From IMG/VR virus record IMGVR_UViG_3300046048_000227, positions 1-64,000 of that record: a stretch of 64,000 bases of DNA; one strand, 5' to 3'. Origin of the DNA: a virus. The notes under the pieces were generated by a model. That model did no database searches. It saw only the letters and a program-made list of their open reading frames with translations, and was not told the DNA's origin. The translations under genes and the position numbers were made by a program. Shown here piece after piece: positions 28,678-35,649 of this stretch; position 1 is the stretch's first letter; every line of letters starts with the position of its first letter.

Positions 28678-29637
28678 ATGGGAAATAAGATGACTAAGTA
28701 CCAATACTTTATTACCTACGAGATACCAGACGCCGACATAAGTAGTTGGCAAGTAATAACCACAGAGCGACCCATTAAAACAACAAAGGATGTGTCTGCT
28801 ATCTTATCTCAAATTTTAATAATGGCAGAAGCTGATCCACCAATCAAGCCACTGAGCATATCATACTTGAGTGAGTACAACATAGAGCTACCCGATAGTG
28901 TCATACTATACCAGATGGGTAGAGTTGGTTCAGTATCTTTGAGATCAGCGTTAGAAAGTTTAGAGATACCAACAAGGCATGTACATTACCTAGCAGACTA
29001 CGGGGAGTACGAATCCAAGCACGATCCTGCTTTCATGAAAAGGATTAAGACAGAAGAAAGAGTATGGACAGTAATAAGTGTTGTAAGAAATCCTATAGCT
29101 AGAAACTTATCTGCTTTCTTCTGGAATATTAATAAGTATTACCCAGACATTGATAAGTACCCAGACTATAGCCCACCATTACTCGACGCTTTCTTATATA
29201 AGTATCCACACTTTACTACTTCTGATTGGTTTGATAACGAGCTTAACAAAGTATTTGACTACGATATATACTCTAAACCTTTCGAGCACAGTATAGGATA
29301 CACCTTATACGAGCGTCTAGTAGAGAAGCCTAAGTTTATTCTGGCTGTAATAAGAACAGAAGATATATCACGTTCTGCAAACAGCATGTTTAGCGATCTA
29401 CTAGGAGTGAAGCCAAAAGACCCAATAGGTAATGTTAACCTAACACATAAAAGAAAAGCAGTGTCTAGAGCTTTCTTAGATTTTCATAAAGAAGCAGTAC
29501 TACCTAAATATTACTTAGACAATATGTTAAACACTAAGTACTGCCAACATTTCTATACTGATGAGGAGAGGGGTAAACTATATGATTACTGGACTAGCAA
29601 TCCTGCTAGCAGAGAGGGATATTCGTCTAATGGATAG
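28678..29637 (+). CDS. Sulfotransferase-like protein, paralogue 3, with N-terminal extension
   Basis: 319 residues. An extra ~75-residue N-terminal domain (unrecognised) precedes the same core as paralogues 1 and 2: LYQMGRVGS (78-86), VRNPIARNLSAFF, IRTEDI and a YCQHFYTDEE end. RNP replaces the usual RDP. GGAG is upstream of the ATG. The last ~7 codons and stop overlap tRNA-Glu(CTC), so coding and tRNA constraints share the same bases. Confidence 0.75.
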   Translation: MGNKMTKYQYFITYEIPDADISSWQVITTERPIKTTKDVSAILSQILIMAEADPPIKPLSISYLSEYNIELPDSVILYQMGRVGSVSLRSALESLEIPTRHVHYLADYGEYESKHDPAFMKRIKTEERVWTVISVVRNPIARNLSAFFWNINKYYPDIDKYPDYSPPLLDAFLYKYPHFTTSDWFDNELNKVFDYDIYSKPFEHSIGYTLYERLVEKPKFILAVIRTEDISRSANSMFSDLLGVKPKDPIGNVNLTHKRKAVSRAFLDFHKEAVLPKYYLDNMLNTKYCQHFYTDEERGKLYDYWTSNPASREGYSSNG

Positions 29638-29687
29638 GACAGTTGGTTCTCAACCAGCAGATAGGGGTTCAATCCCCCTATATCCTA
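29616..29687 (+). tRNA. tRNA-Glu(CTC), overlaps upstream gene
   Basis: Acceptor GGGATAT/ATATCCT (one G-U); D-stem GTCT/GGAC; anticodon arm GTTGG-TTCTCAA-CCAGC; T-loop TTCAATC. The first 22 bases are also the end of the sulfotransferase-like gene. Confidence 0.8.
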
Positions 29688-29700
29688 CTTGGAGGTGTCT

Positions 29701-29940
29701 ATGGCAACTTTGCACTATGAAAAAATGAGCAACTTCTTAGACAGGTCTAGGAAAGACATTACTGAAGGTGAGTTTAAAGACAGGCTTATGGCTGTGTACA
29801 AAGATATCAACGAAGAGACCAGAGATAGAATGTACGCAGCTTCTAAAAAACTAGGAGGAACAGGCAGTTTCTACCAAGTGCTATTTGTATTTGATACCCT
29901 ATATATGTTAGGACTAGAGGAGTGTAATGGCGAAAGCTAA
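29701..29940 (+). CDS. Unknown helical protein
   Basis: 79 residues, charged and helical. GGAGG precedes the ATG at 29701, 13 bases after tRNA-Glu(CTC). It overlaps the next gene by 14 bases. Confidence 0.72.
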   Translation: MATLHYEKMSNFLDRSRKDITEGEFKDRLMAVYKDINEETRDRMYAASKKLGGTGSFYQVLFVFDTLYMLGLEECNGES

Positions 29941-30193
29941 ACAACCATATGAACGTCCAGTAAAAAAAGATTCTCCAGAACTACCAGAGTACAAGAAAGA
30001 GTACAACCAGTTACACTCAATAGTTAAAATAGGAAATATTGTACAAGTTGATATTCGTAAGATGGACGGCTGCTGGAAACTAGCAACTGTCGAAGGTGTT
30101 GTAGAAAAGATAAACATTAACTCAATGAAACTGTCTGGTAGAGACTTTGCCATCCCTTGGTACACTATACATGACTGGGAGATATTAGAATGA
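29927..30193 (+). CDS. Unknown basic protein
   Basis: 88 residues; a Lys/Pro-rich N-terminus followed by a small beta-rich domain (VQVDIRKMDGCW...). GGAG upstream; overlaps the MazG-type gene by four bases. Confidence 0.72.
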   Translation: MAKAKQPYERPVKKDSPELPEYKKEYNQLHSIVKIGNIVQVDIRKMDGCWKLATVEGVVEKININSMKLSGRDFAIPWYTIHDWEILE

Positions 30194-30615
30194 CTAAAGC
30201 AGCTAAGCTAAGTAAAACACAAGAGTATCAAGACTGGACAGTGCGAACAGCTATATATAGAGACAGCATAGAAGAATACTTAGAAGATCAGCACGCTAAA
30301 AACTCTAACAGAAATTACCCAAAAATACCAGGGGCTAATTACGAAGCTCTCATGCTTGAGATACTATATTTATCTAGCGGTCTTGGTGGAGAAACAGGAG
30401 AAGTTCAAAACCAAATTAAAAAATTAATTAGAGATGGGTACACAGATAGCATTAAAGATAAAATACATGACGAACTGGGTGATGTATTGTGGTATGTAGC
30501 TAGGTTATGTGCTACTCTAGGTCTTGACATGGAAGAAGTTATGCAGTATAATAGGGAAAAGCTTGAGAAGAGACAAGCTGAAGGTAAGTTAAAAGGATCA
30601 GGAGATAACCGATAA
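30190..30615 (+). CDS. MazG-type nucleoside triphosphate pyrophosphohydrolase
   Basis: 141 residues. GGETGEV (66-72) and HDELGDVLWY (93-102) supply the acidic residues Glu68, Glu71, Glu95 and Asp98 of the MazG/all-alpha NTP pyrophosphohydrolase fold. Such enzymes hydrolyse (d)NTPs to monophosphates and in phages have been proposed to alter nucleotide or ppGpp pools. The stop abuts tRNA-Gly(GCC) exactly. Confidence 0.85.
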   Translation: MTKAAKLSKTQEYQDWTVRTAIYRDSIEEYLEDQHAKNSNRNYPKIPGANYEALMLEILYLSSGLGGETGEVQNQIKKLIRDGYTDSIKDKIHDELGDVLWYVARLCATLGLDMEEVMQYNREKLEKRQAEGKLKGSGDNR

Positions 30616-30688
30616 GCGTTTATAGTTCAGTAGGTAGAACGTCTGCTTGCCAAGTAGAAGGTCGTGGGTTCGACCCCCACTAAACGCT
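30616..30688 (+). tRNA. tRNA-Gly(GCC)
   Basis: Acceptor GCGTTTA/TAAACGC; anticodon arm TCTGC-TTGCCAA-GTAGA; T-arm GTGGG-TTCGACC-CCCAC. Begins on the base after the MazG-type stop codon. Confidence 0.88.
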
Positions 30689-30698
30689 CACAATAACT

Positions 30699-30986
30699 AT
30701 GACTATACTAGACACATTCCCATTCACAAGACTTGAGTACATGCAGAGCGTAAGTCCTGTTGTCAACCATATATATGAAACAACAGCACCAACAAGCACA
30801 ATTGTATCTCTCTTAGTAGACCCCGTTGGGAAAGACTACTTAGTTAGAAAGTTTAAAGACATAGTTGGAGCTAAAGAAGTACCGCTACTTCGAGATAAAA
30901 ATACTGGTGGGTTGTATCCAGTAACGGCTGTTAGACAATTAAAAGACGGTAGGGTACAGGCTTTTATCCTACTAACCCAAAAATAG
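30699..30986 (+). CDS. Unknown phage protein
   Basis: 95 residues, beta-rich. There is no clear ribosome binding site between tRNA-Gly and the ATG, so the start is uncertain. A promoter begins right after its stop. Confidence 0.62.
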   Translation: MTILDTFPFTRLEYMQSVSPVVNHIYETTAPTSTIVSLLVDPVGKDYLVRKFKDIVGAKEVPLLRDKNTGGLYPVTAVRQLKDGRVQAFILLTQK

Positions 30987-30987
30987 C

Positions 30988-31016
30988 TTGACAATAAAGG
31001 TAAAGTACTTTACAAT
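30988..31016 (+). promoter_or_regulatory. Sigma-70 promoter for tRNA-Ser(TGA) and the structured RNA
   Basis: TTGACA (30988-30993), 17 bases, TACAAT (31011-31016). It precedes tRNA-Ser(TGA) by 20 bases. Confidence 0.76.
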
Positions 31017-31035
31017 AATAGTTGATAATAAATTC

Positions 31036-31122
31036 GGAAGGTTGACAGAATCTGGTATTGTGACGGCTTTGAATACCGATGCCTACCGCAAGATAGTGGG
31101 AGTTCGAATCTCTCACCTTCCG
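31036..31122 (+). tRNA. tRNA-Ser(TGA)
   Basis: Acceptor GGAAGGT/ACCTTCC; anticodon loop TTTGAAT; long variable arm; T-arm GGGAG-TTCGAAT-CTCTC. The anticodon stem has a C-A next to the loop. Confidence 0.8.
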
Positions 31123-31643
31123 CCAGATGCGATCAGGATATAGCCTCGCCTGATAAATGGTGCATGAATCACGGCTCCCGCTAACCAACGAGCGGAAAAA
31201 ATTTGTGCAGCACCACACCTGCTACTGTGCCTAATGGTAGTTTTCCTCAGAGCACTAGGGGTGCAGCCAGCGTAAGCTGGAAGGCTTGTTCGAGACAAGC
31301 TGAGGAAACTGCAACTCATGTGGGGCGTCTCTCCCCAGAGAACCATGAGAAAAAGGTGTGACCCTGAGACCACACTTGGCAAAGGGAGACTGTCAGGAGA
31401 GACTGACACCCAAAGGTTCCTCCCTGTTGAAAGAGTCCCTGATGACTCTGACTGTTTGGGGCACAAGACTAAGACCCCTGCGAAAGCTGAACTTTCTAAA
31501 TAGGGAGGTCTACGCGGAAGTGTACAATGATGTACCATCTAGACTTAGCGGTTGACGATGAGGGAGCGAAACCCTACTTCTGCTCTAGCCTTACCTACCA
31601 TGTGTAGGAAAAGATCGTGGATCGTAGTAATGCGATCCATGCA
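31123..31643 (+). ncRNA. Large ornate structured RNA (GOLLD/ROOL-like candidate)
   Basis: 520 bases between two Ser tRNAs with no convincing gene but many strong helices: TGCGATC/GATCGTA (31128/31620, possibly closing), GTTTTCCTCAG/CTGAGGAAAC (31240/31300) enclosing CCAGC-GTAA-GCTGG and GCTTGT/ACAAGC, then GTCAG-gagaga-CTGAC, AGAGT/ACTCT, CCTAC/GTAGG and GGATCG/CGATCC. GTAA and GCGAAA loops are typical of folded RNAs. A promoter lies upstream at 30988. Location beside phage tRNAs fits the giant phage RNAs GOLLD and ROOL, but I cannot match a consensus from memory. Confidence 0.65.
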
Positions 31644-31731
31644 GGAAGGTTGGCAGAGAGGAAATGTGACCGCCTGGAAAGCGGTAGCCTACGGTAATAC
31701 CGTAGCGAAGGTTCGATCCCTTCACCTTCCG
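31644..31731 (+). tRNA. tRNA-Ser(GGA)
   Basis: Acceptor GGAAGGT/ACCTTCC; anticodon arm ACCGC-CTGGAAA-GCGGT; long variable arm with CTACGGT/ACCGTAG; T-arm GAAGG-TTCGATC-CCTTC. Confidence 0.88.
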
Positions 31732-31749
31732 CCTAATAAGGAGTAGAGA

Positions 31750-32916
31750 ATGACTTTAGTATTCGGCAAGCACGATGAGAGCACATTAGAGCAGATGGAA
31801 CTAGCAACTTCAGATGAGTCAGTAGTAGCGTCTGTGCTATGTGCTGATGGGCACCTAGGGTACTCAGTACCTATCGGCGGAGTAATAGCCTACGATGGTA
31901 TGATCAATCCTGCTGGCGTTGGTTACGACATAGCTTGTGGCAACATGGCTGTGCGCCTACAAAATCAGGACGGTTTATCTGATCTTGTCGTGCACAATAT
32001 AGCAGAAATTATGGACACCATTGTTGATGAGATTGCCTTTGGGGTAGGGAAAGAAAATAAATACCCAGTAGACCATGACTTATTCAACTCTTCTGCTTGG
32101 CATATTGACGCAGTAAGCCCACTAAAAGAAACAGCCCATAAACAGCTAGGTACTGTAGGTTCAGGCAATCACTTTGTAGATATATTTATTGATGACGATG
32201 GAAGTATCTGGATAGGTGTTCACTTTGGTTCACGAGGGCTAGGGCATAAAATAGCTACCCACTATGTAAAAGAAGCTGGAGGTAAGCAGGGAGCACTAGC
32301 AGTACCAGCCCTACTTGATGAAAATTCTTACGCAGGAGAAGAGTATATAGCTGCTATGAACTTAGCTGGTAACTATGCTTATGCTGGTCGTGAATGGGTA
32401 GTCAACAAAGTTCTCGATATCATAGGTGCTGAAGCTGCCCACACAGTACACAATAACCACAACTTTGCGTGGAAAGAAAAACACTTCGGAGAACATTTAT
32501 GGGTAGTGCGTAAAGGCTCCACTCCAGCATTTCCAGGTCAGTACAGTTTTATTGGTGGCTCCATGGGTGATGTGTCTGTAATTGTAAAAGGCAGAGAAAC
32601 ACCCCTGAGCGAAAGAGCTATGTACTCTACAGTACACGGTGCTGGCAGAGTAATGTCCCGAACTGAGGCGGCTGGTAAAACTAAATATAACAAAACAACT
32701 AAGCAAAGAGAGCGAGTATCAGACGGTGCTATTTCTAAAGAAGACATGCTAAGTAGATTAAAAAACTTTGGTGTTGAGCTACGAGGAGGAGGACTAGATG
32801 AAGCACCTCAAGCATACCGCGATTTAGCTACAGTACTTCAGCACCAAAAAAATACAATAGACATAGTAACTGTACTGAACCCTATAGGCGTAGCTATGGC
32901 AGGGCAAGGTGTGTAA
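31750..32916 (+). CDS. rtcB: RtcB RNA ligase
   Basis: 388 residues, full length for RtcB. ADGHLGYSVPIGG (32-44), VGYDIACG with Cys63 (metal ligand), GSGNHF, and HGAGR with His296 (guanylylation site) are the family's active-site motifs. RtcB joins RNA 3'-phosphate or 2',3'-cyclic phosphate ends to 5'-OH ends using GTP and Mn2+. In a phage rich in tRNAs it could repair host- or toxin-cleaved tRNAs. AAGGAG precedes the ATG. It directly follows tRNA-Ser(GGA) and leads a short operon with 32916 and 33170. Confidence 0.93.
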   Translation: MTLVFGKHDESTLEQMELATSDESVVASVLCADGHLGYSVPIGGVIAYDGMINPAGVGYDIACGNMAVRLQNQDGLSDLVVHNIAEIMDTIVDEIAFGVGKENKYPVDHDLFNSSAWHIDAVSPLKETAHKQLGTVGSGNHFVDIFIDDDGSIWIGVHFGSRGLGHKIATHYVKEAGGKQGALAVPALLDENSYAGEEYIAAMNLAGNYAYAGREWVVNKVLDIIGAEAAHTVHNNHNFAWKEKHFGEHLWVVRKGSTPAFPGQYSFIGGSMGDVSVIVKGRETPLSERAMYSTVHGAGRVMSRTEAAGKTKYNKTTKQRERVSDGAISKEDMLSRLKNFGVELRGGGLDEAPQAYRDLATVLQHQKNTIDIVTVLNPIGVAMAGQGV

Positions 32917-33173
32917 TGCCCAAAGCAGTGATGTGCACAGGGGCACTAGACTTAACAGTAGACGAAAAGCCCATTGACTATAACGAAGTTGATGGAATTT
33001 GGGGAGAGCGACCCACTGGGCGCAAACGTATACGGTTAAGATGCCCTAAGTGTAAACGAAAACTATGGTCATCCATAAGTGTGCACGACACTACAGTATT
33101 CCACGCACTGCCCCCCCACAAACCCAAAGGTTGGTGGAAGAAGAAAAAGAAAGTAGGCAGAAAAAGAAAATGA
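32916..33173 (+). CDS. Small basic zinc-binding protein
   Basis: 85 residues. RCPKCKRKLW in the middle and a Lys/Arg-rich tail (WKKKKKVGRKRK). One CxxC is visible; a nucleic-acid-binding role is likely from charge. Its start overlaps the rtcB stop by one base, so translation is coupled. Confidence 0.72.
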   Translation: MPKAVMCTGALDLTVDEKPIDYNEVDGIWGERPTGRKRIRLRCPKCKRKLWSSISVHDTTVFHALPPHKPKGWWKKKKKVGRKRK

Positions 33174-33385
33174 AATACGAGACCGTCAACCACCCTGAGC
33201 ACTATAATAAGCATCCTTCTGGTGTAGAAGCTATAGATATTATAGAGCACTTTAACTTTAATATTGGTAACGCTATTAAATATCTATGGCGATCTGGTCT
33301 TAAGCCTGGACATGGTACAACAGAGGATTTAAAAAAAGCTTTATGGTACATTAACAGAGAAATAGAAAGAGTAGAGCCTCTATAG
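33170..33385 (+). CDS. DUF3310 family protein
   Basis: 71 residues. VNHPEHYNKHPSGVEAIDII at the N-terminus and NIGNAIKYLWRSGLK then DLKKALWYINREIE follow the DUF3310 pattern, common in phages and sometimes found near nucleotide-metabolism genes; no activity is established. Its TAG stop (33383-33385) is positions 8-10 of tRNA-Lys(TTT). Confidence 0.85.
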   Translation: MKYETVNHPEHYNKHPSGVEAIDIIEHFNFNIGNAIKYLWRSGLKPGHGTTEDLKKALWYINREIERVEPL

Positions 33386-33448
33386 ATCAATGGATAGATC
33401 ACCAGCCTTTTAAGCTGTGAGATTCTGGTTCGAGTCCAGATGGGGGTA
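33376..33448 (+). tRNA. tRNA-Lys(TTT), overlaps upstream gene
   Basis: Acceptor GCCTCTA/TGGGGGT formed with several G-U pairs; anticodon loop CTTTTAA between CCAGC and GCTGT; T-arm TCTGG-TTCGAGT-CCAGA. Positions 8-10 (TAG) end the DUF3310 gene. Confidence 0.78.
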
Positions 33449-33452
33449 CTAT

Positions 33453-33531
33453 GCGGGTGTAGTCGGCGCGGTTTCCTAAACCGTTACCCGTAGAGGAACT
33501 GAGAAGGTGGGTTCGACCCCCACCACCCGCT
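33453..33531 (+). tRNA. tRNA-Arg(CCT), aberrant D-arm
   Basis: Acceptor GCGGGTG/CACCCGC and T-arm GTGGG-TTCGACC-CCCAC are perfect. The best anticodon arm is GCGGT-TTCCTAA-ACCGT, but only six bases separate it from position 9, so no D-arm fits, and 22 bases follow before the T-arm. Possibly rearranged or intron-bearing. Confidence 0.55.
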
Positions 33532-33547
33532 CTTGAGAGGAGGTACT

Positions 33548-33883
33548 ATGACAAGCTATACACAAAAACAGTTAGACCGTCTACCATTATGGGCACAATA
33601 CGAGATTGCGCGATTGAAGAGTAATGAAGAGTACTATAAAAAACACTTTAACAAGACCGTTACTGGCACTTCTGGCATAGCAGTGTACACTATTGCAGAC
33701 GACTATGCTGAACCTGCTGGCTATCTACCTGGATTTAGTTATGTAAAAATGAACGGTATTAGGATAAAATTATCAGAAAAGATAGGAGCACATAAGGGTT
33801 TAATTGAGGTTAGTTGTTCAGATCAGCTAGTATTTCTTACAGGATCAGCTAACCAAGCGTATATAACGCACGAAAAATTTTAG
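33548..33883 (+). CDS. Unknown phage protein
   Basis: 111 residues. The opening (LDRLPLWAQYEIARLKSNEE) is a pattern I have seen in small phage proteins of unknown role. GAGGAGG precedes the ATG at 33548. Confidence 0.75.
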   Translation: MTSYTQKQLDRLPLWAQYEIARLKSNEEYYKKHFNKTVTGTSGIAVYTIADDYAEPAGYLPGFSYVKMNGIRIKLSEKIGAHKGLIEVSCSDQLVFLTGSANQAYITHEKF

Positions 33884-33890
33884 TTAGCCT

Positions 33891-33964
33891 GCCTTCATAG
33901 CACAACTGGATAGTGCAAGCGACTCTTAATCGCGAGGTTGATGGTTCAAGTCCATCTGAGGGCA
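33891..33964 (+). tRNA. tRNA-Lys(CTT)
   Basis: Acceptor GCCTTCA/TGAGGGC; anticodon arm AGCGA-CTCTTAA-TCGCG; T-arm GATGG-TTCAAGT-CCATC. Confidence 0.85.
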
Positions 33965-33975
33965 CTGTAATCTTT

Positions 33976-34033
33976 GGGACACTATAAGACTTGCTGGTTG
34001 GGTGGAGTCCCTTATGTGACGACTGAAACCAGC
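33976..34033 (+). other. Pseudoknot-like spacer between tRNAs
   Basis: GGGAC (33976) with GTCCC (34007) and GCTGGTT (33993) with AACCAGC (34027) interleave, the layout of an H-type pseudoknot, between tRNA-Lys(CTT) and tRNA-Asn. Could be processing-related or coincidental. Confidence 0.4.
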
Positions 34034-34038
34034 ACCAA

Positions 34039-34111
34039 TCCTGGGTAGCTCAATTGGCGGAGCGACTAGCTGTTAACTAGAGGGTTGTGGGTTCGAGTCC
34101 TACCCCAGGAG
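34039..34111 (+). tRNA. tRNA-Asn(GTT)
   Basis: Acceptor TCCTGGG/CCCAGGA; D-stem GCTC/GAGC; anticodon loop CTGTTAA between CTAG and CTAG; T-loop TTCGAGT. Confidence 0.88.
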
Positions 34112-34116
34112 CCTTT

Positions 34117-34188
34117 GCCTTCTAAGCATTTACGGTGATGCAGTGGCTTTGTAACCCACAGAAATCAGTTCAGGTCTGATAGAAGGCT
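34117..34188 (+). tRNA. tRNA-Thr(TGT)
   Basis: Acceptor GCCTTCT/AGAAGGC; anticodon loop TTTGTAA; T-arm ATCAG-TTCAGGT-CTGAT. Confidence 0.84.
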
Positions 34189-34194
34189 CTTTAT

Positions 34195-34269
34195 ACCCCT
34201 TTAGCTCGGTTCGGTTAGAGCACTCCTCTGATAAGGGAAAGGTCGTTGGTTCGAATCCAACAAGGGGTA
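34195..34269 (+). tRNA. tRNA-Ile(GAT)
   Basis: Acceptor ACCCCTT/AAGGGGT; D-stem GCTC/GAGC; anticodon loop CTGATAA; T-arm GTTGG-TTCGAAT-CCAAC. Confidence 0.87.
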
Positions 34270-34313
34270 CTGATGATGAGTCTGAATGAAAACTATAGTA
34301 AAAGGAGATTAAG

Positions 34314-34700
34314 ATGAAGAAGATTTTGCTTGTACTATTCCTCCTGATTATTTTATTGACAAGCTGCAACTCGGAGGCAAATGTCGCATCAAATAATGTG
34401 TCAAGAGCCGCAGACCAGTTTGAGATCATGCGACGCATTGTGTTTTATAACGGGATAAACGGCGACTATGTACTTGTCATAGAGGGGCTTTGTTCACTTG
34501 GCAACTTTGACGAGATGGGGGAGTTGTCTGTAACCTGCAAGACAGGTTCCTCAGAATATAAGAAACACTATCTAGGGCTATCTGATAACGTTACATACTT
34601 TGCAGAACAACTTGAACCTGCTAAGGCTAATGCTTATCATTATAGGGTCATCTTTCGACCCACTACCATTATTCCTGACGTTGAGATTGACTTGCCCTAG
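34314..34700 (+). CDS. Phage-encoded lipoprotein
   Basis: 128 residues. A lysine start, a 13-residue hydrophobic core and the lipobox LTSC (15-18) mark a lipoprotein signal peptide, so the mature protein would be anchored by Cys18. The remainder (AADQFEIMRRIVFYNGINGD...) matches, as I remember it, a beta-sandwich lipoprotein family common in actinophages and other siphoviruses, suspected but not shown to act in superinfection exclusion. AAAGGAG upstream. First protein gene after a block of four tRNAs. Confidence 0.8.
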   Translation: MKKILLVLFLLIILLTSCNSEANVASNNVSRAADQFEIMRRIVFYNGINGDYVLVIEGLCSLGNFDEMGELSVTCKTGSSEYKKHYLGLSDNVTYFAEQLEPAKANAYHYRVIFRPTTIIPDVEIDLP

Positions 34701-34709
34701 AGCACTTAT

Positions 34710-35123
34710 ATGAAAAAATATATTACTTTGCGAATAGACATTGATATGACTGTGAATGAAGCTGACTTATTCCTTTTCTTTCCAGAAACAATAAGTAAAG
34801 TAGCTGACCCAACATTAAGTGGCTATGACTTAGGCGAAGTCGAAGACTTAATTGGGTACGATCTATTTTGTATTGTTGAAGATGCAGCAGAACCTGCTTT
34901 TTGGCAAGGAATATTTAAACGCAGAGAAGGATATAATAGTAGAGCTTTATCAATAACAGCAAACCTATTAGTTAGAGCTAGTCAATTCAGGGATCAAATA
35001 CGAATGGAGATAAGTTTAGAAGGAAGAGGAGGTACTTTGTTTTCCTTTCCTACAAGATATATAAACTCAGGAGATTCAGTAACTATACACAATGCTACAC
35101 TAGGCTTAACATTCGATGAGTAA
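34710..35123 (+). CDS. Unknown phage protein
   Basis: 137 residues, acidic, mixed alpha/beta. No clear ribosome binding site before the ATG; overlaps the next gene by eight bases. Not recognised. Confidence 0.68.
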   Translation: MKKYITLRIDIDMTVNEADLFLFFPETISKVADPTLSGYDLGEVEDLIGYDLFCIVEDAAEPAFWQGIFKRREGYNSRALSITANLLVRASQFRDQIRMEISLEGRGGTLFSFPTRYINSGDSVTIHNATLGLTFDE

Positions 35124-35496
35124 AATCCCTGTAATGGAAGCAAGGGTAGCGGTAGTGGGCGGCAGAAATTTTGATAACTACTACTTGCTTAAGGATGTGC
35201 TCAACGCTTATAGAAAAAAACACGGTATATCTAAGATCATATCTGGTGGTGCGAAAGGTGCAGACACACTAGCAGAGAAGTACGCTAAAGAATTTGAGAT
35301 CGACTACGTAGTGTACGTAGCGAAGTGGGAGAAGCACGGTAAGAGTGCTGGCTATAAGAGAAACAAAAAGATAGTAGATGCTTGTGACATAGTGATGGCA
35401 TTCCCAGATAAAATGAGCAAGGGAACGTACCACACAATAGAATTAGCAGAGAACGCACTCAAACCTGTATGGATATTTAGATCATGGGAGGCATAG
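35116..35496 (+). CDS. SLOG/DUF2493-type nucleotide-binding protein
   Basis: 126 residues. VAVVGGRNF near the N-terminus and IISGGAKGADTLAEKYA (42-58) are the Rossmann-like motifs of the DUF2493/YAcAr branch of the SLOG superfamily, thought to bind nucleotide-derived ligands. The ATG lies within the previous gene. Its stop TAG (35494-35496) is positions 8-10 of tRNA-Met copy 2. Confidence 0.82.
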   Translation: MSKIPVMEARVAVVGGRNFDNYYLLKDVLNAYRKKHGISKIISGGAKGADTLAEKYAKEFEIDYVVYVAKWEKHGKSAGYKRNKKIVDACDIVMAFPDKMSKGTYHTIELAENALKPVWIFRSWEA

Positions 35497-35559
35497 CTCA
35501 ACGGCTAGAGCACCATTCTCATAAAATGTAGGGTGTGGGTTCGACTCCCTCTGCCTCCA
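35487..35559 (+). tRNA. tRNA-Met(CAT), copy 2, overlaps upstream gene
   Basis: Acceptor GGAGGCA/TGCCTCC; D-stem GCTC/GAGC; anticodon arm CCATT-CTCATAA-AATGT; T-loop TTCGACT. May be a Met or a lysidine-type Ile tRNA. Confidence 0.83.
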
Positions 35560-35567
35560 CAAATACG

Positions 35568-35590
35568 CCCCCCTTTGACGGGGGGTTTTT
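35568..35590 (+). terminator. Rho-independent terminator ending the RNA region
   Basis: CCCCCC-TTTGAC-GGGGGG followed by TTTTT, eight bases after tRNA-Met. It separates the tRNA region from the tail genes. Confidence 0.88.
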
Positions 35591-35591
35591 A

Positions 35592-35607
35592 CTTTCGATT
35601 GTAGATA
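35592..35607 (+). promoter_or_regulatory. Candidate phage-specific promoter, copy 1
   Basis: CTTTCGATTGTAGATA follows the terminator and precedes the tail genes; an identical 16-mer lies at 37296 and a CTCGATTGTAGATA copy on the other strand at 59308. It lacks a -35 box at the proper distance, so it may be recognised by a phage-altered polymerase. Confidence 0.55.
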
Positions 35608-35649
35608 ATGCGTACAAAAAAGAATGACTACCTATAGTTGGAGGTTGAG

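Noticed and set aside
31123-31643. Group I intron within the tRNA-Ser region
   Set aside because: Both flanking Ser tRNAs are complete and I could not find the P/Q/R/S core elements or a homing endonuclease.
31318-31746. Three 61-65-codon plus-strand frames in the structured RNA region
   Set aside because: They run through strong RNA helices and into tRNA-Ser(GGA), lack ribosome binding sites and have no phage-like composition.
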